From Candidatus Tumulicola scandinaviensis (GTDB lineage: Bacteria > Vulcanimicrobiota > Vulcanimicrobiia > Vulcanimicrobiales > Vulcanimicrobiaceae): a DNA stretch of 64,000 nucleotides. The stretch spans positions 17,238 to 81,237 of the forward strand of contig PLLA01000122.1 of assembly GCA_003140835.1 (NCBI GenBank), written 5' to 3'. The notes beneath the pieces were generated by a model. It searched no databases, was not told the origin of the DNA, and saw only the letters and a list, made by a program, of their open reading frames with translations. Each line of letters begins with the position of its first letter. Within the stretch, counting starts at the first letter, position 1. A program made the position numbers and the translations under genes. Below are positions 32,364 through 42,011 of the stretch, piece by piece.

Positions 32364-33828
32364 GCGTGAGGTCGAGCTTGCACGGTTAATTGCCCGGCTG
32401 CCGACCGATACGAACGTAGCCGGTGCGGTTGCCGCGGTCCTCGCTTGCGGCATTGAAAACGACTCGCGCAACGTGCGGCCCGGTGCGGTCTTCGTGGCGT
32501 TGCGGGGGGAGCACGACGACGGCCACGTATTCTTGGCCGATGCCGTTGCCAACGGCGCGGTCGCGGTTGTCGTTGAAACGTTACCAACCGTCGCCGTTCC
32601 GCCGCACGTCACCGTTATCCGCGTTTCGGATTCGCGGCACGCGCTGTCGGTGCTGGCGGCGGCATTCTACGACGACCCCTCGCACGCGCTCGACGTCGTC
32701 GGGGTAACCGGCACGAACGGAAAAACGACGACGATCCACATGCTCCAGGCGGTGCTGGATCGCGCCGGCCGGCCGTGCGGAACGATCGGTACCATCGGCG
32801 CATCTTTCGGTTCGCGTTCGTGGCCGCTCGCGAATACGACGCCGCTTCCGCCGGAACTTCACGGACTGATGGCAGCGATGCGCGAGGCCGGCGCACGAAC
32901 GGTCGCGATGGAGGTCAGCTCGCACGCGCTCGCCCTGGGCCGGGTCGACGACGTGCGTTTCAGGGTCGCTGCGCTCACCAACGTCACGCGCGATCATCTC
33001 GACTTTCACGAAACGCTGGAAGCGTACGCCTCGGCGAAACGACGTCTGTTTTCACTCGCACGACGTGCGGTTCTCAACGCGGCTGACGTCTACGGTGCGC
33101 GCTGGGCGCGCGAGTTAACCGCTCGCGGGCTGGCGGTGACGACGTATGCGGATCGCGCCGGCGCAAATTTGGTGGCCGCCGACATCGTGGCGACGGCCGA
33201 CGAGAGCCGCTTTACCCTCGACGGCACGCCCTACCGCGTGCACTTACCCGGACGCTTCAACGTGTTGAACGCACTGGCGGCCATCGCGGTGGCGCGCGAA
33301 CTCGGCGTCGACGACGCTACGATTGCTCGCGGGCTGGCGGATCTCGAGCGCGTGCCGGGCCGGATGGAGCGCCTCTGCGAGGACGGCATCGAAGTCGTCA
33401 TCGATTACGCGCATACTCCCGACGCATTGGAACGTGTGCTCGAAGCGCTGCGCGAAACGGTCGCCGGAAAGCTCGCCGTCGTTTTTGGCTGCGGCGGCGA
33501 TCGCGATCGCGGCAAACGGCGCGCCATGGGAGCGACGGCCGCGCGCCTCGCCGACCGCGTGTACGTCACCAGTGACAATCCCCGCAGCGAAGACCCCCGC
33601 GCGATCGTCGAAGAGATCGTCGCCGGCATGGGCGGCCGCCGTCACGCGATCGAGCTCGACCGTCGCCGCGCGATCGAGCGCGCGATTTCGGAGGCGCATC
33701 CGGGCGACGCGGTGCTGGTGGCCGGAAAAGGACACGAAACCTATCAAATCGTCGGGTCGGAGATTTTGGACTTCGACGACGCCGCGGTAGCGCGTCACGC
33801 GCTGCATCTCCGCGCGGTTCTGCGATGA
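32356..33828 (+). CDS. murE: UDP-N-acetylmuramoyl-L-alanyl-D-glutamate--2,6-diaminopimelate ligase
   Basis: A 490-residue cytosolic ATP-dependent ligase adding the third stem-peptide residue. N-terminal uridyl-binding domain (about 1-100), P-loop GTNGKTTTIHM (about 119-129), central Mur ligase domain with EVSSHALALGRV, and the C-terminal domain with DNPRSEDP (about 405-412). The DNPR motif is diagnostic for meso-diaminopimelate as substrate (lysine enzymes lack it), so the wall is predicted to be meso-DAP type. The real start is ATG 32356 inside the end of ftsI; the frame is open further upstream only as out-of-frame ftsI sequence. Confidence 0.95.
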   Translation: MAEREVELARLIARLPTDTNVAGAVAAVLACGIENDSRNVRPGAVFVALRGEHDDGHVFLADAVANGAVAVVVETLPTVAVPPHVTVIRVSDSRHALSVLAAAFYDDPSHALDVVGVTGTNGKTTTIHMLQAVLDRAGRPCGTIGTIGASFGSRSWPLANTTPLPPELHGLMAAMREAGARTVAMEVSSHALALGRVDDVRFRVAALTNVTRDHLDFHETLEAYASAKRRLFSLARRAVLNAADVYGARWARELTARGLAVTTYADRAGANLVAADIVATADESRFTLDGTPYRVHLPGRFNVLNALAAIAVARELGVDDATIARGLADLERVPGRMERLCEDGIEVVIDYAHTPDALERVLEALRETVAGKLAVVFGCGGDRDRGKRRAMGATAARLADRVYVTSDNPRSEDPRAIVEEIVAGMGGRRHAIELDRRRAIERAISEAHPGDAVLVAGKGHETYQIVGSEILDFDDAAVARHALHLRAVLR

Positions 33829-35207
33829 AACTCCCGCTCGAAGCCGCGGTCGAGGCGACGCGCGCGACGCTGCTCGATGCTCAGGCGGCGCCGGCCGAGA
33901 TTCGGGTGGCGACCGACACGCGCACGATCGAAGCCGGCGACGCGTTCGTCGCGCTGCACGGCACGAATTTCGACGGACACGAATTCACGGCCGAAGCCGT
34001 TCGTCGCGGCGCACGCATGCTGGTGATCGATCGCACCGATGCACGCGTCGAGGGCGTCGCGACGATGGTCGTCGCCGACACGCTACACGCCTACATGGCC
34101 CTTGGGTCGCTGGCGCGCCGGCTTTTCAAAGGCCGCGTCCTCGCAATCACCGGCAGTGCCGGGAAAACGACGTGTAAGGGGTTCGTCACTCAGTTGGTGG
34201 CAGCGCGCTTCGGTAAGCGCGTTTTGGCCGCGCCGGCCAACGAGAATAACGAAATCGGCGTGAGTAAGTTGATGCTGAATGCCGCGAACTCCGAGCACGA
34301 TGCGATCGTAGTGGAGATGGGCGCGCGCCATTTCGGCGACGTCGCGGCGCTCGTCGCCGTGGCTCGACCGGAGGTCGGAATCCTTACCAACGTCGGCGAA
34401 GCGCACGTAGAAATCATGGGCTCCCGCGAGCGGCTTGCTGAAACGAAGTGGGCGCTGTTCGACGACGGCGCGCGCGCGGTGCTCAACGCCCGCGACGCCG
34501 TGTCGGTGGCGCGCGCGCCGCGACTGTCCCACCCGCCCCATTGGTTTACCGCCGGTGAGGATGGTGACGTCGCCATCGACGAACGCGAGCGTACGACGGC
34601 GCTGGTCGGCCATACGCGCCTGGTCGACGTTGCCGGCGGACGGCGCACGTTTGACAGTTCGGTCGAGATCCGCGTTCCGGGTGCGCACAACCGCGCGAAC
34701 GTTGCGGCCGCGATCGCCGGAGCGCTCGAGCTCGGCGTCGAGCTGCCTGCAATGATCGATATTCTTCCCACGCTGCGCCTGCCCCCGGGGCGTTTTGAAT
34801 CGTTCATAATGCCGGGCGGATGGCGCATCATTTACGACGCGTACAATGCCAACGCGAGCGGAATGATTGCCGCCTTAGACGCCCTCGATTTGGAACGTCC
34901 TAAACGCGCCATTGCGGTACTCGGCAGCATGGCGGAATTGGGTGCGGAATCCTCGCAGCTGCACGAGGAAGTCGGCGCGCACGCGGCGCGACGAGCCGGT
35001 GTCGTGCTGGTGAGCGGTGACTACGCCGATGCGATGGCCCGCGGGGCGGAGCGTGGAGGTTTAGAAACGGCATCGGTGGTGCGCGTTGCATCGAACGAGG
35101 ATGCGGCGCACTGGTTGCGTTCGCACGCGCGCGACGGCGACGTAGTGCTCCTCAAAGGTTCGAGAAAGTATCGGTTGGAGGAAATCCTCGCGGAGCTGCG
35201 GTCGTGA
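33825..35207 (+). CDS. murF: UDP-N-acetylmuramoyl-tripeptide--D-alanyl-D-alanine ligase
   Basis: A 460-residue Mur ligase that adds D-Ala-D-Ala to complete the UDP-MurNAc-pentapeptide. P-loop GSAGKTTCKG (about 106-115), PANENNEIGV and the mature Mur-ligase phrase VVEMGARHFGDVAAL, plus YDAYNANASGM in the C-terminal domain. ATGA overlap with murE. Its stop overlaps the GTG of the CofE-like gene (GTGA). Its D-Ala-D-Ala substrate would come from Ddl at the end of the same cluster. Confidence 0.95.
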   Translation: MKLPLEAAVEATRATLLDAQAAPAEIRVATDTRTIEAGDAFVALHGTNFDGHEFTAEAVRRGARMLVIDRTDARVEGVATMVVADTLHAYMALGSLARRLFKGRVLAITGSAGKTTCKGFVTQLVAARFGKRVLAAPANENNEIGVSKLMLNAANSEHDAIVVEMGARHFGDVAALVAVARPEVGILTNVGEAHVEIMGSRERLAETKWALFDDGARAVLNARDAVSVARAPRLSHPPHWFTAGEDGDVAIDERERTTALVGHTRLVDVAGGRRTFDSSVEIRVPGAHNRANVAAAIAGALELGVELPAMIDILPTLRLPPGRFESFIMPGGWRIIYDAYNANASGMIAALDALDLERPKRAIAVLGSMAELGAESSQLHEEVGAHAARRAGVVLVSGDYADAMARGAERGGLETASVVRVASNEDAAHWLRSHARDGDVVLLKGSRKYRLEEILAELRS

Positions 35208-35923
35208 GCGCGGCCACGCACGGGCTGGCGGTAACGCGTCCGGAAGTGCCGTCCGGCTTAGTGGCAATTCCGGTGCGCACGCGGTTGGTGTGCCAAGGCG
35301 ACGATCTGACGGCCATCGTGGGCGCCGCGGTGGAGGGGATCGCGCGCCCTGGCGACGTGATCGCGGTGTCGGAGACGGCCTTGGCGATCGCGCAAGGGGA
35401 ATACGTACCGGCCGAATACGTTCGCCCGTCGGCGTTGGCTTACGCGCTGTCGCGCCGCGCGGGTGCGCTGGCAACCGTGAATCAGCCCGAATCGATGCAG
35501 CTCGTGATCGACCGCGCGGGCCCCTCGAAGGTGATGGTCGCGACGCTGGCTCACCTCGTCGGGCGCGCTCTTGGCCGGCGCGGTGCGTTCTACGAAATCA
35601 TGGGCGATTCGCTAACGGCAATAGACGGATACACGGGAACGATGCCGCCATTCGAACGCGCGATCGTCTTCGCTCCTCGCGATCCCGACGGCTTCGCCCA
35701 AAACGTCTTCGAGAGCATCGGTCCGGCGTGCGCGGTGGTGGATGCCAACGATCTCGAAAAAGCCAAGGTCCTCGGTGCGTCGCGCGGAGTGCGTCGTGCG
35801 ACGGTCGAGGGCGCGCTGCTCGACAATCCACACGGAAACGGCGACGAGCAGACGCCCGTCGTCGTTCTCAAGTGGCGCGGACCGGGCCCCAACCCTCTGA
35901 TGGAAAGCGCGAACCGTGAATAA
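35204..35923 (+). CDS. F420-0:L-glutamate ligase (CofE)-like protein within the cell-wall operon
   Basis: A 239-residue protein of the CofE/FbiB-like family (PF01996), which in methanogens and actinobacteria attaches glutamate to coenzyme F420-0 using GTP. The family features I can see are the beta-strand IPVRTRLVCQGDDLTAIV near 20-37 and GDVIAVSETALAIAQGE (about 50-66). The C-terminal DVNDL-like block (VVDANDLEKAKVLGASRGV) and NPHGNGDEQTPVVVLKW resemble the short cyanobacterial-type CofE proteins. The metal-binding NGR[CP] segment of archaeal CofE is not recognisable. It is embedded between murF and mraY with 4-bp and 8-bp overlaps, so it belongs to this operon. An amide-forming role in peptidoglycan precursor modification, rather than F420 synthesis, is an inference from position only. 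Confidence 0.65.
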   Translation: MSAATHGLAVTRPEVPSGLVAIPVRTRLVCQGDDLTAIVGAAVEGIARPGDVIAVSETALAIAQGEYVPAEYVRPSALAYALSRRAGALATVNQPESMQLVIDRAGPSKVMVATLAHLVGRALGRRGAFYEIMGDSLTAIDGYTGTMPPFERAIVFAPRDPDGFAQNVFESIGPACAVVDANDLEKAKVLGASRGVRRATVEGALLDNPHGNGDEQTPVVVLKWRGPGPNPLMESANRE

Positions 35924-36923
35924 CGCGCACGCCGTTTTTGGCGGCGTTTACGATGCGCGAATTCTTTTCAGCGTCGCGCCGCTTTGGATCTTACTGGGCT
36001 TGGTCGTCGCGCTCATCGCCGGAGCGCTGCTCCTGCCGTCACTGCGGCGCTTGCAGGTGCGGCAGCGAGCGTACGAGGACGCACCGCAAAGCCATCAAGC
36101 AAAGACCGGAACGCCGACGATGGGCGGATTGGTTTTCGTCGCCGCCATGGTGGTAGCGCTGCCCGCGACGCGGGCGCCACTATTGTTGCAGTTAGGTCTT
36201 CTCGTGATCGCTTGCGCCGCGGTCGGCGCCATCGACGACGCCTTGGCAGTTCGCTCCGGGCGCAACCGCGGACTGCGCGCGCGCACGAAGTTCCTGGCGA
36301 CCGCCTTGATCGCCGTGGTTTTCCTACGCTCGATCGACGGAACGCTGAGCTTCTTCCCACGCGACGTCTTGTTTCACGCCGGAACGTTCTCGTTGATCGC
36401 GCCCCATTGGGTGTGGCTCTTCCTCGGAATTCTCGCGATTACCGCGACCATCCACGCCGTCAATCTAACGGATGGGCTCGACGGCCTCGCCACCGGGGCA
36501 ATGCTCCCACCGCTGGCCGTCTCGATCCCGATCGCCGCTCAGACGCTGGTGCCGGCAGCGCTGATCGGCTCGTCGGTCGGCCTCGGCGCGTGTCTCGGCT
36601 TCCTTTTCTACAACCGTCATCCCGCGAAGATGTTCATGGGCGACACCGGTTCGCTAGCGCTGGGTGCGTTGCTCTCGGGGGTTGCGATCCTGACCGGCGA
36701 GATGCTGCTGCTCCTGCTCATCGGTGGAGTGTTCGTGGCCGAAACGCTGTCGGTCATTCTCCAGGTGTCGTACTTCAAAGCCACCAATGGCAAACGCATC
36801 TTGAAGATGAGCCCGCTGCACCATCATTTCGAGCTCAGCGGTTGGCCCGAGACGAAAGTGACCGCTCGGTTTTGGCTCGGCTCGCTGATCTGCTCGCTGG
36901 TCGGATTGGCGGTCGTCCGATGA
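35916..36923 (+). CDS. mraY: Phospho-N-acetylmuramoyl-pentapeptide-transferase
   Basis: A 335-residue, ten-helix inner-membrane enzyme that moves phospho-MurNAc-pentapeptide onto undecaprenyl phosphate to make lipid I. Catalytic/metal motifs: GAIDDAL (DD), VNLTDGLDGLA (about 182-192), FMGDTGSLALG and the SPLHHHFELSGW loop that contacts uridine. The early HQAKTGTPTMGG segment is also typical. GTG start overlapping the CofE-like gene by eight bases. Its stop overlaps murD. Confidence 0.96.
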   Translation: MNNAHAVFGGVYDARILFSVAPLWILLGLVVALIAGALLLPSLRRLQVRQRAYEDAPQSHQAKTGTPTMGGLVFVAAMVVALPATRAPLLLQLGLLVIACAAVGAIDDALAVRSGRNRGLRARTKFLATALIAVVFLRSIDGTLSFFPRDVLFHAGTFSLIAPHWVWLFLGILAITATIHAVNLTDGLDGLATGAMLPPLAVSIPIAAQTLVPAALIGSSVGLGACLGFLFYNRHPAKMFMGDTGSLALGALLSGVAILTGEMLLLLLIGGVFVAETLSVILQVSYFKATNGKRILKMSPLHHHFELSGWPETKVTARFWLGSLICSLVGLAVVR

Positions 36924-38323
36924 GCGAGATGTTCGAGTTCGGCGCACGCGACAGCGTGTTGGTGATCGGTCTCGGCCGTAGCGGCCTTGCCAGCGTGGAG
37001 GTATTGCGCGAGCGCGGCGTCAGCGTTTATGCGACCGACGAAAAAGCGCCCGGCGAGCTGGCGGAACCGATCGCGACGGTCGAACGCCTGGGTGCCCGCT
37101 TCGTTCCGCCGGCCGGCGTCGACGCGCTCGCGGCGCGCATTACTTCAGCCGTCCTTTCGCCGGGCGTTCCACCGACGTCACCGGTCGTGCAAGCCGTCAA
37201 TCGCGCGAACCTTCCGGTCGTCGGCGAGATCGAGCTCGCCTACCGCTTCTGCAAGGCGCCGATTATCGCGGTGACCGGGACGAAAGGCAAGTCGACCACC
37301 ACCGCGTTGATCGGACACCTGTTGCGCGCGTGCGGCATGAACGCTCGCGTGGGCGGCAACATTGGAAATCCGCTCATCAAAGAAGTGATCGGCGCCGGCG
37401 AAGGCGACTGGGTCGTTGCCGAGGTTTCGTCGTTCCAGCTGGAAACCATCCGCGCGTTCAAGCCACGCATCGCCGTGCTGCTCAACCTCTCGCCCGATCA
37501 CCTCGACCGCTACTACTCGATGGAAGAATATGCCGAAGCGAAGTATCGCATCTTTGCCAATCAGGGGCTAAACGATTGGTTCGTCGGGAACCTCGACGAC
37601 CCGCGCATCGCGCAGTTGCATTGGCGGTACGGTGAAAACCGCGTGCAGGCGCGACAACTTTGGTTCACCCTGAAGGAGCACGAAGAGTGGGCAACGATGT
37701 TCCGGCGGGACGGAACGCTGACGTACGTGCCGGTTGCGGGCGACCCGCGGCCGGTGTCTTTGGTCGGGCGCGATGCCATCGCCCTGCCGGGGCAGCACAA
37801 CGTTCGCAATGCGATGGCCGCCTTGCTGGCGGCGCTGGCCGCCGGCTGCGAACCGGCGGGGTTGCGCGATGCCATCTCGTCGTTTCGCGCGATGCCGCAC
37901 CGGCTCGAATCCGTGTCCGAAATCGACGGCGTGCTGTTCGTCGACGATTCGAAATCGACCAATCCGCACTCAACCATCGCCGCGCTTTCCAGCTTTCAGC
38001 GGCCGGTCATCTTGATCGCAGGCGGCCGCGCAAAGGGAACGGCCTTCGACGAGTTGGGGGCGGCGATCCGCCGGCGTGCAAAAGCCGTCGTGGCGATCGG
38101 CGAAGCCGCCGGCGATATCGTGCGGGCCGGCGAGGGCGTTCCCGCCATTCGCGCCTCGTCGATGGAGGACGCAGTACGGCGCGCGCGCGAGCTGAGCGCT
38201 CCCGGCGACGTTGTGCTGCTCTCACCCGCGTGCGCGTCGTTCGACATGTTTGCGTCGGCCGAAGATCGCGGCGAACGCTTCGCGGCGGCGGTCGCGGCGC
38301 TCCGGGAGCCGGCCGGTGCTTAG
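36920..38323 (+). CDS. murD: UDP-N-acetylmuramoylalanine--D-glutamate ligase
   Basis: A 467-residue Mur ligase adding D-Glu to UDP-MurNAc-L-Ala. N-terminal Rossmann-like domain (VIGLGRSGLASVEVL), P-loop TGTKGKSTTTALIG (about 118-131), then GNIGNP and VAEVSSFQLE in the central domain, and DDSKSTNPHST in the C-terminal domain. Start ATG in the ATGA overlap with mraY; the frame is open upstream but only antisense/out-of-frame to mraY. Confidence 0.95.
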   Translation: MSEMFEFGARDSVLVIGLGRSGLASVEVLRERGVSVYATDEKAPGELAEPIATVERLGARFVPPAGVDALAARITSAVLSPGVPPTSPVVQAVNRANLPVVGEIELAYRFCKAPIIAVTGTKGKSTTTALIGHLLRACGMNARVGGNIGNPLIKEVIGAGEGDWVVAEVSSFQLETIRAFKPRIAVLLNLSPDHLDRYYSMEEYAEAKYRIFANQGLNDWFVGNLDDPRIAQLHWRYGENRVQARQLWFTLKEHEEWATMFRRDGTLTYVPVAGDPRPVSLVGRDAIALPGQHNVRNAMAALLAALAAGCEPAGLRDAISSFRAMPHRLESVSEIDGVLFVDDSKSTNPHSTIAALSSFQRPVILIAGGRAKGTAFDELGAAIRRRAKAVVAIGEAAGDIVRAGEGVPAIRASSMEDAVRRARELSAPGDVVLLSPACASFDMFASAEDRGERFAAAVAALREPAGA

Positions 38324-39503
38324 TTCGTCGCGCGCGTTGAAACGGGGCCGGAAATCGGTGCGCGGCGACGCGGCCGACCGATCGCCGGTGCGCTCGTACG
38401 TCACGGCGGCTCCCGACGTGGTGCTCTTTGCGGTCGTCGCGACGCTCGTTGGAATCGGCCTCGTCATGATTTTCTCGGCCTCGAGTGCGACCGCGTACGC
38501 GGAACACAGCGACATCGCCTACTACGTCAAGCGCCAGCTGATCTGGCTGATCGTCGGATTGGCCGCCGCGTTTGCGGTGTACAAGATGGATCTCACGCGT
38601 TTAAAACGCGCCGCTCCGTATTTGCTGGTCGCTGCGGTCGTCGGGCTCGTGCTCGTATTCGTGCCTCACATCGGCGTAGGCGTCAACGGCGGCCGTCGAT
38701 GGATCGGGTTTTCTTCATTGAGCCTCGAGCCGTCGGAATTCGCAAAACTCGCGCTCGTGATTTACCTTTCGGCCATGCTCGCCAACCGCGGCGATCGCAT
38801 AACCTCGTTGGTTCGAGGACTGTTTCCGCTGTGTGTGCCGGTGCTGATCATGGCGGTGCTCGTGCTCAAGGAGCCCGACATGGGCACCGCCAGCCTGTTG
38901 GTCTTCATCGCCTTCACGCTGTTTTTTGCGGCCGGCGCGCGCGTCTTTCACTTGATTGCCATCATGGCGGTAACGGCCCCGATGGCGGTGCTCAGCGTCC
39001 TTGCGAGCCCGTACCGTCGCGCCCGCGTCTTTGCATTCCTAGATCCATGGAAAGATCCACAAAATACCGGCTTCCATATCGTACAGTCGCTCCTGGCGCT
39101 CGGCAGCGGCGGTATCTTCGGGATGGGGCTGGGTGCCTCGCGCGCGAAGTTTTTCTATCTTCCCGAACAGTACACCGACTTTATCTTTTCGGTGTTAGGA
39201 GAAGAACTCGGTCTGATCGGTGCGTTTGCGGTCGTGGTCCTATTCGTCGCGTTCATTTACCGTGCAGTGCGAATCGCTCTCGCGGCTCCGGATCGCTTCG
39301 GATATTTTCTCGCCTGCGGTTGCGGCGCGATGATTGCAATTCAGGCCTTTATGAACATCGGCGTCGTGACGTCGTCGTGGCCGGTGACCGGCGTCCCGCT
39401 TCCGTTCGTATCGTTCGGCGGCAGCTCACTGGTCGTGAATCTGATTGCGGTCGCCCTGATCGCCAACGTCGGACGCCATCGCCGGCTGAATGCCGGCCAA
39501 TAG
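38316..39503 (+). CDS. ftsW: Septal peptidoglycan glycosyltransferase FtsW
   Basis: A 395-residue SEDS-family polymerase with about ten membrane helices that works with FtsI. Typical phrases: VNGGRRWIGF, LEPSEFAKLALVIYL, PDMGTASL, the SxLGEELGLIG loop (SVLGEELGLIG) and PLPFVSFGGSSLVVN. GTG start at 38316 overlaps the murD stop by eight bases; the first 25 residues are a basic cytoplasmic tail. FtsW is preferred over RodA by its position between murD and murG. Confidence 0.94.
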   Translation: MLSSSRALKRGRKSVRGDAADRSPVRSYVTAAPDVVLFAVVATLVGIGLVMIFSASSATAYAEHSDIAYYVKRQLIWLIVGLAAAFAVYKMDLTRLKRAAPYLLVAAVVGLVLVFVPHIGVGVNGGRRWIGFSSLSLEPSEFAKLALVIYLSAMLANRGDRITSLVRGLFPLCVPVLIMAVLVLKEPDMGTASLLVFIAFTLFFAAGARVFHLIAIMAVTAPMAVLSVLASPYRRARVFAFLDPWKDPQNTGFHIVQSLLALGSGGIFGMGLGASRAKFFYLPEQYTDFIFSVLGEELGLIGAFAVVVLFVAFIYRAVRIALAAPDRFGYFLACGCGAMIAIQAFMNIGVVTSSWPVTGVPLPFVSFGGSSLVVNLIAVALIANVGRHRRLNAGQ

Positions 39504-40632
39504 CCCGCGCGGTCCGCACGCCCAGCGGATCGTTTTTGCGGGCGGCGGCACGGGAGGCCATCTTTACCCCGCGATTGCCATAGCCGACGCACTGCGCGAA
39601 CGGCAGGCGGCGATCGCGTTTGTGGGAACCGGCGATCGGCTCGAAGCGACGATCGTCCCCAAGGCCGGATACGCGCTGCATACCATCGCAAGCCGTCCGC
39701 TGGTGCGCACGCCGTCGTGGGATCTCTTTCGCACGGTCGTCGCCAACGCCGCCGGAACCGCGCAGAGTCTCGCCCTGCTAATGCGACTGCGGCCCGACCT
39801 GGTCATCGCCACCGGCGGATACGTCTGCTTTCCGGCGGTGCTGGCGGCGCGCGCGTTGCGAGCGCTGCGGATCTCGCGATCGCCGATCGCTTTGCTCGAG
39901 CCGAATGCCAAACCCGGGCTCACGAACCGGCTGCTTGCCCCAATGGTGGATGAAGTGTGGGGGGCGTTCTCCGACGCCGACTCGCGCTTCGCCGGTAAGT
40001 ACGTGCGCACGGGCGTGCCGGTCCGTTCGGCACTGCACGCGCTGCCGCCGCGAGCCGCTGCCATCGCGAGCCTTGGGCTCGACCCCGGTCGCAAGACCCT
40101 GCTGGCGATTGGAGGGAGCCAAGGGGCGCGCACCATCAACGACGCCCTCAGTGCGCTGTTGAACGACGGCGGGATGCCGCCCGGATGGCAACTGATCGTC
40201 GTGACCGGTTCGCGCGACTACGCAAAAATATGCGCGGAAGTGAAGGACCGGGGTGCGGTGGTGCGGCCGTATCTCGACGATTTGTCGGAAGCGTATGCCG
40301 CCGCCGATCTGGTGCTGGCCCGGGCCGGAGCGTCCACGCTGGCCGAACTGGCGGCGGTCCGAAAGCCGGCAATCTTGGTGCCGTATCCGTTTGCTGCCGA
40401 CGATCATCAAACGGCCAACGCCGAGCGCTTCGCAGCCAGCGGTGCCGCCACAATCATTTCCGACGGCGAACTCCAACGCGGCGCGCTGCGCGATGCGATC
40501 GTTGAAGCGGCAGCCTCACCGCGGTTCGACGCCCTGCGAGCGGCCTCCCAGCGGCTGCACTCGAGCGACCCGCTTGCGACCATTCTCGCCCGGGTCGATT
40601 GGCTGCTGGCGCGAAGTAAGTTGAATCGATGA
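39490..40632 (+). CDS. murG: UDP-N-acetylglucosamine--N-acetylmuramyl-(pentapeptide) pyrophosphoryl-undecaprenol N-acetylglucosamine transferase
   Basis: A 380-residue peripheral GT-B glycosyltransferase that converts lipid I to lipid II on the inner face of the membrane. The N-terminal GGGTGGHLYPAIAIA motif binds the diphosphate, ATGGYVCFPAV and NAKPGLTNR are conserved, and the C-terminal UDP-GlcNAc site shows GGSQGARTIN, RAGASTLAEL and DHQTANA. ATG 14 bp inside the end of ftsW; the stop overlaps murC (ATGA). Confidence 0.96.
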   Translation: MPANSPRGPHAQRIVFAGGGTGGHLYPAIAIADALRERQAAIAFVGTGDRLEATIVPKAGYALHTIASRPLVRTPSWDLFRTVVANAAGTAQSLALLMRLRPDLVIATGGYVCFPAVLAARALRALRISRSPIALLEPNAKPGLTNRLLAPMVDEVWGAFSDADSRFAGKYVRTGVPVRSALHALPPRAAAIASLGLDPGRKTLLAIGGSQGARTINDALSALLNDGGMPPGWQLIVVTGSRDYAKICAEVKDRGAVVRPYLDDLSEAYAAADLVLARAGASTLAELAAVRKPAILVPYPFAADDHQTANAERFAASGAATIISDGELQRGALRDAIVEAAASPRFDALRAASQRLHSSDPLATILARVDWLLARSKLNR

Positions 40633-42011
40633 ATCGAGGGCCTTTTCACTTTGTCGGCGTCGGCGGAATCGGGATGAGCGCTATTGCACGCATCCTGCTG
40701 GCGCGCGGCGAGACGGTTTCCGGCTCCGACGTCAAGGCGACGCCGTTGGTCGAAGAGTTGCGAGCCGCCGGCGTTCGCGTGACGATCGGGCACGAAGACG
40801 GCAACATTCGCGGCGCGCAAACCGTGGTCGTGAGCTCGGCGATCGATCGACGCAACCCGGAATACGCGGCCGCCCGGCGCAACGGAACGCCGGTGCTGCA
40901 TCGGGGCGAAATGCTGGCGCAACTCTTGAACGGCCGGCGCGGCATTGCGGTGTGCGGGACGCACGGCAAAACGACGACGACGGCAATGACGTACGCGGTG
41001 CTGCGCGCCGGTGGAATCGATGCCGGTCTCGTGCTGGGTGGAATTGACAGCCTGCTCGAGTCGAATGCGCACGACGGCACGTCCCCGTGGTTCGTGACCG
41101 AAGCCGACGAGTCCGACGGATCGTTTGCACTCCTCGAGCCGGCGATGGCGGTGCTGACCAACATCGAGAACGACCACCTCGTCAGCGACGACGACCTTCC
41201 GCAGTTGGTGCGCGCGTTCGCGGAGTTCATCGGAAAACTGCCGGCTGGCGGCGCGGCCATCATCGGTGTCGACAACGCGCTATCGGCTTCGCTCGTGTCG
41301 GACGAGTTGCGCACTCGTACGGTTACGTTCGGGCTGGTCTCAGAGGCGGACGTCCGCGCCGACAACCTTCGGCCGGATGGTTTCGGGACTCGGTTCGACG
41401 TCGTCGCCGACGGCGTGCGCCTTGGGGTCGCCGAGTTGATCGTACCCGGCGCGATTAACGTGCAAAACGCGCTGGCCGCCATTGCAGTCGGTCGCGAGCT
41501 CAGTATCCCGTTTCCGCGAATCGCCGGCGCGTTGCGCGCTTTTCGCGGCGTTCGCCGCCGATTCGACGTGCTCGCGCGGACCGAACGCATGGTCGTCGTC
41601 GACGATTACGCCCACCATCCCACGGCCGTGCGAGCGACCATCGCGGCGGCACGCGAATACCGCCCGGGACCGCTGGTCGTCGCCTTTCAACCGCACCGAT
41701 ACACCCGCACGGCGTTCCTCGCTCGCGATTTCGCCGACGCGCTTGGCGACGCCGACTGCGTGTACTTGGCGCCGGTCTACGCGGCTTCGGAGCCGGCGAT
41801 TCCCGGCGTGAGCGAGCGGTCGATCGGGGAGCCGCTGGCGGCCGGTGGCACGACCGTTCGCTACGTCGCGCGGGTCGAGGATTTGGAGGATCGCATCTTC
41901 GACGAGGCGCCGGTCGGCGCACTCGTCCTGATGCTCGGTGCCGGAAACGTTACCGACGTGGCCGCACGCCTGGCCGAGCGTGTGGCGCGCTCGGCGGCGG
42001 TGCGCGCGTGA
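40629..42011 (+). CDS. murC: UDP-N-acetylmuramate--L-alanine ligase
   Basis: A 460-residue Mur ligase, first amino-acid addition. N-terminal FVGVGGIGMSAIARIL (dinucleotide-like UDP site), P-loop CGTHGKTTTTAM (about 113-124), TEADESDGSF (about 157-166), IENDHLVSD, and C-terminal DDYAHHPTAVRATI. ATGA overlap upstream; the stop overlaps the murB GTG. Confidence 0.96.
   Translation: MNRGPFHFVGVGGIGMSAIARILLARGETVSGSDVKATPLVEELRAAGVRVTIGHEDGNIRGAQTVVVSSAIDRRNPEYAAARRNGTPVLHRGEMLAQLLNGRRGIAVCGTHGKTTTTAMTYAVLRAGGIDAGLVLGGIDSLLESNAHDGTSPWFVTEADESDGSFALLEPAMAVLTNIENDHLVSDDDLPQLVRAFAEFIGKLPAGGAAIIGVDNALSASLVSDELRTRTVTFGLVSEADVRADNLRPDGFGTRFDVVADGVRLGVAELIVPGAINVQNALAAIAVGRELSIPFPRIAGALRAFRGVRRRFDVLARTERMVVVDDYAHHPTAVRATIAAAREYRPGPLVVAFQPHRYTRTAFLARDFADALGDADCVYLAPVYAASEPAIPGVSERSIGEPLAAGGTTVRYVARVEDLEDRIFDEAPVGALVLMLGAGNVTDVAARLAERVARSAAVRA

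Noticed and set aside
36000..38323. A 779-residue reading frame across mraY and murD
   Set aside because: Only the last 467 residues are MurD. The rest is Arg-rich out-of-frame mraY sequence; the true start is the ATG at 36920.
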